Below, in pieces: positions 1 through 4,418 of a DNA stretch of 5,548 nt. Both the position numbers and the translations under genes were made by a program. Each line of letters opens with the position of its first letter. Within the stretch, counting starts at the first letter, position 1. This stretch comes from a bacterium (GTDB taxonomy: Bacteria > Actinomycetota > Acidimicrobiia > Acidimicrobiales > CATQHL01): contig JAPONU010000451.1 of assembly GCA_026713745.1 (NCBI GenBank), forward strand, positions 1-5,548. Direction: 5' to 3'. Under the pieces are notes generated by a model. That model had not been told where the DNA came from and searched no databases. It saw only the letters and a program-made list of their open reading frames with translations.

Positions 1-322
1 CTCAGCCATGCTCGGACACCCTTGTTTCTCGGGAGCAAATGGCAGGCATCTCGCCAAGACTACGTCCGCTCGGCGAGAACGTCGGGCAACTCGCTCTGTG
101 GTGGGCATGAGCAGTATTGTGCGGAGGGGGTGCGACAGCGACGTGGGAGCAGTCCGGGCGCCGTCGCCGGTGGCGCTACGACGATCCCCGGGAATGGCCG
201 CCCCAGGCGTCCACCGGCATCCCCGCCCTCGCTCCGGTCATCGCGGCGCAGGCCTGAATCCATTGCCCCGCGATCGGACCGGCGCTGTCGCCGAATCAAG
301 GAACAACGGCCGGCGGCGCCGG
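1..322. other. Left-flank region without a supportable gene
   Basis: No reading frame here looks coding. The three overlapping frames of about 80-106 codons are rich in Arg, Pro, Gly and Ala, have no recognisable domain or ribosome binding site, and overlap one another on both strands, as expected for random GC-rich DNA. The stretch contains one degenerate copy of a dispersed repeat (235-272) and leads into the promoter of the ABC ATPase gene. I see no tRNA, no transposase remnant and no tail of an upstream gene. A gene for the missing iron-binding protein is not here. Confidence 0.6.
235..272. repeat. Degenerate copy A of a short dispersed repeat
   Basis: These 38 bases align without gaps to 1639-1676, with roughly eight mismatches by eye. 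Shared blocks include GTCAT, AGGCC and GAATCCA. In the better copy the centre is a perfect inverted repeat, but here the arms are eroded. The pattern (GTCAT, a GC-rich palindrome, then GAATCCA) resembles the small palindromic intergenic repeats common in many bacterial genomes; that resemblance is from general knowledge. Function is unknown. Both copies lie outside genes, next to the ABC transporter genes. Confidence 0.5.
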
Positions 323-350
323 TTGTAAATGATGCCTAACGAACTAGGGT
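323..350 (+). promoter_or_regulatory. Candidate promoter of the iron ABC transporter ATPase gene
   Basis: TTGTAA at 323-328 is a reasonable -35 element, and TAGGGT at 345-350 fits the actinobacterial TAnnnT -10 pattern. The spacer is 16 bases. Transcription would begin near 356-358, inside the palindrome at 351-366 and essentially at the GTG codon at 358. This supports control of initiation by a repressor bound there. The assignment rests on motif match and position only, and no transcript evidence is available. Confidence 0.45.
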
Positions 351-366
351 ATTAGGCGTGCCTAAT
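334..366. promoter_or_regulatory. Candidate DtxR-family operator: three half-sites around the -10 element
   Basis: ATTAGGC (351-357), GT, then GCCTAAT (360-366) is a perfect 7+7 inverted repeat. A third half-site, GCCTAA at 334-339, lies 12 bases upstream of the TTAGGC and is inverted relative to it, so the putative -10 (345-350) is flanked by half-sites. Known DtxR/IdeR boxes are 19-bp palindromes with outer TTAGG and CCTAA arms. The arms match here, but the spacing between them is four bases instead of nine, so this is not a canonical iron box. A DtxR-family regulator is encoded at 3603-4283, making it the natural candidate ligand. I found no second copy of this motif in the window, including upstream of the regulator itself. 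Confidence 0.55.
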
Positions 367-492
367 GCCCGACGCGCCGCCGCGGGCGCCCCGCCGTCGG
401 GTGATCCGGCGCCGCGTGGACGCAGCGGCTTGGTCCGCGCGGGCCGTGCCACCAATGGGAGACGTGCACGCGCGACCGGTGCCGCCCCCGCT

Positions 493-1620
493 GTGGGCGA
501 CTTCCGGGCCCTCCGGCTGGTCGATGTCCACAAGTCGTTCGGCGGTACGCCGGTTCTCAACTGGCTCAACCTGAGTATCGAGCGCGGCCGCACTCTGGCG
601 CTGCTGGGCCCCAGCGGCTGCGGCAAGACGACGCTCATGCGCATCGTGGCGGGTCTCGAGGTCGCCGACGGCGGGGAGGTGCACGTCGGTGAGCGCATGC
701 TCGCGGGTCCGGGCGTGAACGTGGCGCCGGAGCACCGCCGCATCGGCCTCTTGGGCCAGGAGCGGGCGCTGTTCCCGCACCTGACCGTCGGCGGCAACGT
801 GGCCTACGGTCTCGGACGCTCGCCCGACCGGGAGGCGCGGGTGCGCGAGGTACTGGACATGGTCGACCTCGCCGGTTTCGAGAAGAGGATGCCCGACTCG
901 CTGTCGGGGGGTCAGCAACAGAGGGTCGCCATCGCACGGGCGCTGGCGCCGCGCCCGCGGATGCTCCTGCTCGACGAGCCCTTCCAGGCGCTCGACGTCC
1001 ACCTGCGGCTGGAACTGCAGGCTGAGGTCCAGACGCTGCTCGGAACGCTCGGGGCCACCGCCGTCATCGTCACCCACGATCAGGACGAGGCCTTCGTCAT
1101 GGGTGACGAGGTGGCGGTCATGCAGGACGGGCACATCCGCCAGCGCGGCACCCCCGGCGAGGTCTACGGCCATCCCGCATCACCGTGGGTCGCCTCGTTC
1201 GTCGGCGACGCCAACTTCATCCCCGGTCTCGGGTCCGGGGACACCGTCGCCACTCCACTGGGCAATCTGGCCACGTGCTGTCCCGCGACGGGCAAGGTCG
1301 CGGTTCTGGTACGTCCCTCGCAGCTGCGTCTCGTTGCAGCGGCGGGGAGCGGCGAGGATGATGCGAGCGCCACGGGCCAGGTACAGGCGATGCGCTTCTA
1401 CGGGCACACCACCGAATGCCGCGTGCAGATCGGCGACAGCGTCCTCCTCGCTCGCAGCGACCGGATGCCGGGCGTGCGCGTCGGTGACGACGTGGCGCTG
1501 CACTACGACGGCCCGCCGGCCGTCGCGTACCCCGAGTCGGCCATGGCCGGTCTGCGGCGCAACGGCAAGCAGCGGCGCGCCGGGAGCGGGGAACCGGCGC
1601 TCGCGGAGACCGCCGGGTGA
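493..1620 (+). CDS. fbpC: ABC transporter ATP-binding protein, ferric-iron FbpC type
   Basis: This is the ATPase that would power iron(III) import on the cytoplasmic face of the membrane. Numbered from GTG 493 (375 residues), it has Walker A GPSGCGKT at about 39-46, the Q-loop Gln near 89 within ALFPHLTV, the signature LSGGQ near 137-141, Walker B LLLDEP near 158-163, a D-loop ALD, and the switch His in VTHDQDEA near 195. A TOBE-like regulatory domain fills the last third. ALFPHLTV, DEPF and THDQDEA are typical of the FbpC/PotA/spermidine group, and the neighbouring FbpB-type permease points to iron. The open frame extends back to GTG 358. I prefer 493 because the extra 45 codons are Arg/Ala/Pro/Gly-rich, have no domain, and show about 69% G or C at third positions against about 89% in the next 45. 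No Shine-Dalgarno supports either start. The putative promoter geometry would allow a leaderless start at 358, giving 420 residues. Confidence 0.88.
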   Translation: MGDFRALRLVDVHKSFGGTPVLNWLNLSIERGRTLALLGPSGCGKTTLMRIVAGLEVADGGEVHVGERMLAGPGVNVAPEHRRIGLLGQERALFPHLTVGGNVAYGLGRSPDREARVREVLDMVDLAGFEKRMPDSLSGGQQQRVAIARALAPRPRMLLLDEPFQALDVHLRLELQAEVQTLLGTLGATAVIVTHDQDEAFVMGDEVAVMQDGHIRQRGTPGEVYGHPASPWVASFVGDANFIPGLGSGDTVATPLGNLATCCPATGKVAVLVRPSQLRLVAAAGSGEDDASATGQVQAMRFYGHTTECRVQIGDSVLLARSDRMPGVRVGDDVALHYDGPPAVAYPESAMAGLRRNGKQRRAGSGEPALAETAG

Positions 1621-1638
1621 TGCTGCGGACCGTCTTCG

Positions 1639-1676
1639 CCGTCATTCCGGCGGAGGCCGGAATCCACTGTCCGGCG
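1639..1676. repeat. Copy B of the dispersed repeat, with a perfect hairpin
   Basis: This is the better-preserved copy of the repeat at 235-272. Its core is ATTCCGGC (1644-1651), loop GGAG, then GCCGGAAT (1656-1663), a perfect 8-bp stem with a four-base loop. It begins 18 bases after the ATPase stop codon, so in RNA it could act as a weak terminator or processing/stability element. There is no run of T after the stem, so a classic intrinsic terminator is unlikely. Confidence 0.55.
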
Positions 1677-1743
1677 GTCCGGCCTGTGCCCCCGGTGAAC
1701 GACTCGGCACATGCCTCGGAGTGTTGTGAGTAATCCCCGAATC

Positions 1744-1801
1744 GGCCAATCCTTCGCCGCGAAAGCCCTGGTAAGGGGCTTGTGGGTTCGGCGAAATGGC
1801 C
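1744..1801. repeat. Large nested inverted repeat between the ATPase and permease genes
   Basis: Three pairs of arms nest around one centre: GGCCA (1744-1748) with TGGCC (1797-1801), TTCGCCG (1753-1759) with CGGCGAA (1789-1795), and AAGCCC (1763-1768) with GGGCTT (1776-1781). The loop is about five bases, plus one possible G-T pair. Together this gives about 18 base pairs in a 58-base imperfect hairpin. It lies in the intergenic gap upstream of the permease and overlaps the GTG at 1782, the most upstream possible permease start, which is one reason to reject that start. It could be an attenuator, an mRNA-stability element or a palindromic repeat of the genome. No neighbouring T-run is present. 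Confidence 0.6.
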
Positions 1802-1868
1802 ATTGCTGACCAGTCTCCTAGAGTCGCGCCGGAGAGCCACCGACTCCGCCGCAGCCCGCAACCCGTCG

Positions 1869-3452
1869 ATGGATGCCGGCCGTCTTTGCCGTACCTGGGG
1901 CTTCGGCCTGGGGTTGTTCTTCGCCGCGCCGCTCGGCTACCTCGTCTACGAGAACGTCCGGCTGCGCTCGGACATCCTGGACATCCTGGGCGTGGCACGG
2001 ACCTGGGGCCCGCTCGGCAACTCCCTGCTGCTGGCGGCCTCGGTGTCGCTGGCGGCAATGGTTGCCGGGACCGCCCTGGCCTGGGCGACGGTGCGACTCG
2101 ACCTGCCGGGGCGGCGGCTGTGGGCGGCGCTGGCGCCGCTGCCGCTGGTCTTCCCCACCTTCGTCGGCGCCACGGCGTTCATCGCCCTCGGAGCCCGCGG
2201 CGGGCTGGCCGAGCAGATCCTGTCGCCCCTCGGTGTCGGGGCCCTGCCCCGCCTTCAGGGCTTCTGGGCCGCCTGGGGTGTGCTGACCCTCTTCACGTAT
2301 CCCTACGTGTACCTGCCCACCCGCGCCCGGCTGCGTCACCTGGACCCCGCCTACGAGGAGGCCGCACGGGTGTTGGGGCGCGGCCGGCGGGCGGTCTTCG
2401 CCACCGTCACCCTCCCGGCGATCCTCCCGGCCACCTCTGCGGGCGGCCTGCTGGTATGCCTCTACACCCTCTCGGACTTCGGGGCGGTCGAGTTGCTGCG
2501 CTACGAGACCCTCACCCGTTCGATCTATGCCAACCGGCTCTTCGACCGGCCCACGTCTGTGACCCACGGCCTGCTGCTCGGCATCGTCGCGGTGGGGGTC
2601 GTGATGGTCGAGCGCTGGCTCGCAAGGCGCCGCGCGGGGGGCTTCGCCGCGACCTCCGACCGGCCTCCGCCGCTGGCGCCGCTCGGCTGGTGGCGCTGGC
2701 CGGTCTGCGCCGCCGTCGTCGCATTCCTCCTCCTGGCTCTCGTGGCCCCGCTCGCCACGCTGGGATATTGGGCCGGAAGGGGGATCGCCAATCCCGGCAG
2801 GCGCGTCGGAGCCTTCGCCCTCGACGGCGGGGGAATCGCCACCTCGGCCGCCTCCACGGTGGCGGTCAGCGCGGTTGCGGCCACAGTAACCGTCGGGGTG
2901 ATGCTCCCGCTGGCGTGGCTCCTGGTCCGCCGCCCGTCGCGCAGCGCCTCGGCCTCCAATCTCCTTGTCACCGCGGGTTTCGCCCTTCCCGGCATCGTGG
3001 TCGCCCTGGCGCTGGTTTTCTGGGCGCTGCAGGTGCCGTTCGCCACGGTGATCTACCAGACGCTGCCGCTGCTGATCGTCGGCTATGTGCTCCTGTTCGG
3101 CGCGCAGGCGGCGAACGCGGCGCGGGCGGCCGTGGGCGCCGTTCCGACACGTCTGAGCGAGGGCGCCCGAACGCTCGGTGCCCGCCGCTGGCGGCGCCTG
3201 CGCTCCGTGGAGTTGCCGCTCATGGCGCCGGGTTTGCTGGCTGCGGGCGGCTTGGTGTTCCTGTCGGTGATGAAGGAACTCCCGCTCACGTTGCTGATGC
3301 GGCCGACGAACCTTCCGATGCTGTCGGCGGACATCTGGGACTCCACAGAGTCGCTCTTCCTGGCGCAGGCCGGCCTGGAGTCGCTCGTGCTCGTCGGGGC
3401 CTCCGGGCTCTTGACGTGGCTGCTGGTGCTGCGCCGCTCGGAGTTCGCCTGA
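1869..3452 (+). CDS. fbpB: Iron(III) ABC transporter permease, two-domain FbpB type
   Basis: This is an integral membrane protein forming the translocation channel for the ATPase encoded upstream. From ATG 1869 it has 527 residues, the usual size for fused two-domain FbpB/AfuB/HitB permeases. About 12 hydrophobic segments are visible, starting at residues 11-29. Each half carries an EAA-type loop for docking the ATPase: EEAARVLG...TLP at about 163-183 and EGARTLG...ELP at about 431-450. Family-like stretches include YPYVYL (144-149), LSDFGAVE (201-208) and MKELPLTLLMRP (468-479). ThiP-type thiamine permeases share this architecture, so substrate is inferred. The frame opens at GTG 1782, but that start lies inside the nested inverted repeat and adds 29 polar residues ahead of the first membrane segment, so ATG 1869 is preferred. 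No clear Shine-Dalgarno precedes it. The gene lies 248 bases after the ATPase gene, so co-transcription is plausible but not assured. Confidence 0.9.
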   Translation: MDAGRLCRTWGFGLGLFFAAPLGYLVYENVRLRSDILDILGVARTWGPLGNSLLLAASVSLAAMVAGTALAWATVRLDLPGRRLWAALAPLPLVFPTFVGATAFIALGARGGLAEQILSPLGVGALPRLQGFWAAWGVLTLFTYPYVYLPTRARLRHLDPAYEEAARVLGRGRRAVFATVTLPAILPATSAGGLLVCLYTLSDFGAVELLRYETLTRSIYANRLFDRPTSVTHGLLLGIVAVGVVMVERWLARRRAGGFAATSDRPPPLAPLGWWRWPVCAAVVAFLLLALVAPLATLGYWAGRGIANPGRRVGAFALDGGGIATSAASTVAVSAVAATVTVGVMLPLAWLLVRRPSRSASASNLLVTAGFALPGIVVALALVFWALQVPFATVIYQTLPLLIVGYVLLFGAQAANAARAAVGAVPTRLSEGARTLGARRWRRLRSVELPLMAPGLLAAGGLVFLSVMKELPLTLLMRPTNLPMLSADIWDSTESLFLAQAGLESLVLVGASGLLTWLLVLRRSEFA

Positions 3453-3567
3453 GCGTCCTCCAGTAGGCGACGATCCGTCCGCGCCCACCGTTGGCGCCGG
3501 TCTGTGCCGGCACGATTCAGCGAGGGTACGGGACGCCGGGGCGAGGTCGGGGTCGATGACGCAGGCA

Positions 3568-3593
3568 GGGGCCGGACTCGCGTCCGGCGGCCC
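3568..3593. terminator. GC-rich hairpin in the convergent spacer, candidate bidirectional terminator
   Basis: GCCGGAC (3571-3577), loop TCGC, GTCCGGC (3582-3588) forms a perfect 7-bp stem. GGG (3568-3570) and CCC (3591-3593) can extend it past a two-base bulge. It sits 10 bases beyond the stop codon of the minus-strand regulator gene and about 115 bases after the permease stop, between two genes that converge. Neither side has a T-run, so termination would be of the U-tract-less type often proposed for GC-rich actinobacteria. Confidence 0.45.
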
Positions 3594-3602
3594 GCACCGG
3601 GG

Positions 3603-4283
3603 TCAAGCGCCGGCGGGAACCGGTACGACCAGGAGCCGCTCGCTGGTGTAGTGGTCGATCTCCACCGACTCCCCGTCGATGCTGACCGTGGTCGCCCCGT
3701 CGTCGGGGTTCGACATCACGATCCCGCTGTTGCCCGGGCAGATCGATGAGTCCTCCAGGAAGTCCAGCACGCCGTCGACGAACTCCAGCTCCTCGGTGAT
3801 GCGCGACACCACGAACGCTTCGCCCTCGGCCACATCGGTGAGCGCCACGCTCTCGGGTGCGGAGTAGCCCGAACCCGGGATCGGGTTGCCGTGCGGGCAC
3901 GTCGTGGGCTGGCCCAGCAGTTTGCTCATGGCCTCCTCCACGCGAGGCGAGAGCACGTGCTCCCACTTGCCGGCCTCGGCGTGCGCCTCCGCCCATGACA
4001 GCCCCAGCACGTCTGTCAGGAACCGCTCGGCGAGGCGGTGGCGACGCACCACCTGCTTGGCCAGCTTCATGCCGTCGTCGGTGAGCTTGATGCGCCGGCC
4101 CCCCTCCAGGAGGCCCTGATCCTGCATCCGTCGGATCATCTCCGACACGGCCGGCCGCGAGATCTCCAGGCGGTCGGCGATGCGGGCCTGGATGACGTCC
4201 AGGTCGTCCTCAGCGAGCTCGAAGATGGTCTCGCAGTACTCCTCGAAGGCCGGGTGGTACTCGGGTGCGGTCCACGTCGCCAC
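3603..4283 (-). CDS. DtxR-family metal-dependent transcriptional repressor
   Basis: This 226-residue cytoplasmic repressor is expected to bind operator DNA when loaded with Fe(II) or Mn(II). Residues about 10-75 form the winged helix-turn-helix, with recognition-helix region SRPAVSEMIRRM (42-53). Residues about 76-140 are the dimerisation and metal-binding domain, with RHRLAER (81-87), KWEHV (106-110) and HGNPIPG (131-137). The C-terminal 80 residues match the SH3-like FeoA-type domain of DtxR/IdeR, which short MntR proteins lack. Aligned from memory to DtxR, the ancillary metal ligands are kept (His82, Glu86, His101, Glu164, with Glu167 for Gln173). At the primary site Glu108 and His109 are kept, but Cys102 becomes Gly105 and Met10 becomes Glu15. 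Glu15 and Glu18 align with Asp8 and Glu11 of Bacillus MntR. Metal preference is therefore uncertain. The GTG start gives MATWTAPEYHP and fits the family N-terminus. Its likely targets include the adjacent iron transporter genes. Confidence 0.92.
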   Translation of the reverse strand: MATWTAPEYHPAFEEYCETIFELAEDDLDVIQARIADRLEISRPAVSEMIRRMQDQGLLEGGRRIKLTDDGMKLAKQVVRRHRLAERFLTDVLGLSWAEAHAEAGKWEHVLSPRVEEAMSKLLGQPTTCPHGNPIPGSGYSAPESVALTDVAEGEAFVVSRITEELEFVDGVLDFLEDSSICPGNSGIVMSNPDDGATTVSIDGESVEIDHYTSERLLVVPVPAGA

Positions 4284-4289
4284 GGTTCC

Positions 4290-4295
4290 AGTGTA
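4290..4295 (-). promoter_or_regulatory. Candidate -10 element for a leaderless regulator transcript
   Basis: Read on the minus strand, TACACT (4295 to 4290) fits the actinobacterial TAnnnT -10. Only six bases (GGAACC) separate it from the GTG start at 4283, so transcription would begin at or next to the start codon and give a leaderless mRNA. No good -35 is visible; TGGAAA is present but about 19 bases away. A GGAA stretch just before the GTG could alternatively be a poor ribosome binding site. Confidence 0.45.
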
Positions 4296-4374
4296 GACGA
4301 CGCCGGCCTGCGGTTTTCCACCGCGAGCGGCGCCGGCGAGCCGCCGGAAGGGAGGTTCCTCCACCCCGTTCCAA

Positions 4375-4380
4375 TAGGCT
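4375..4380 (+). promoter_or_regulatory. Weak candidate -10 element for sucC
   Basis: TAGGCT fits TAnnnT and lies 38 bases before the sucC start codon, leaving room for an untranslated leader with the ribosome binding site at 4408-4414. No convincing -35 hexamer lies 16-18 bases upstream. The divergent spacer between the regulator gene and sucC is only 135 bases, so both promoters must lie close together in it. Confidence 0.25.
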
Positions 4381-4407
4381 CGCCCCCCGACAGCGGCGGC
4401 ATCTCGC

Positions 4408-4414
4408 GGGGGAG
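4408..4414 (+). promoter_or_regulatory. Ribosome binding site of sucC
   Basis: GGGGGAG ends four bases before the GTG at 4419. It is the only strong Shine-Dalgarno ahead of any gene in this window, and it fixes the sucC start, which also matches the conserved N-terminus of the family. Confidence 0.7.
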
Positions 4415-4418
4415 CCAA

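Noticed and set aside
8..339. Overlapping open frames of about 80-106 codons at the left edge
   Set aside because: No domain, no ribosome binding site, three frames equally open on both strands, and one spans a degenerate intergenic repeat.
1819..1824. TAGAGT as a separate promoter -10 for the permease gene
   Set aside because: No acceptable -35 hexamer lies 16-18 bases upstream, and a single TAnnnT match is too common to support a promoter.
1796..3466. A second plus-strand 556-codon open frame overlapping the permease gene
   Set aside because: It is a frame-shifted shadow with Arg/Gly/Ala-rich low-complexity translation and no membrane segments, while the overlapping frame has both EAA loops and FbpB motifs.
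1818..3488. A 556-codon minus-strand open frame opposite the permease gene
   Set aside because: Its translation is rich in Arg, Gly, Gln and Glu without a domain and mirrors the third-position GC bias of the permease gene on the other strand. This is a common artefact in GC-rich genomes.
4296..4345. GC-rich self-complementary stretches in the divergent spacer
   Set aside because: Short GCGGC/GCCGC and GCCGG matches are expected by chance at this base composition, and none forms a long, clean stem at a meaningful position.
4371..4380. AATAGGCT as a possible regulator half-site near sucC
   Set aside because: It lacks the full TTAGGC and has no inverted partner nearby; it is better read, weakly, as a -10 element.
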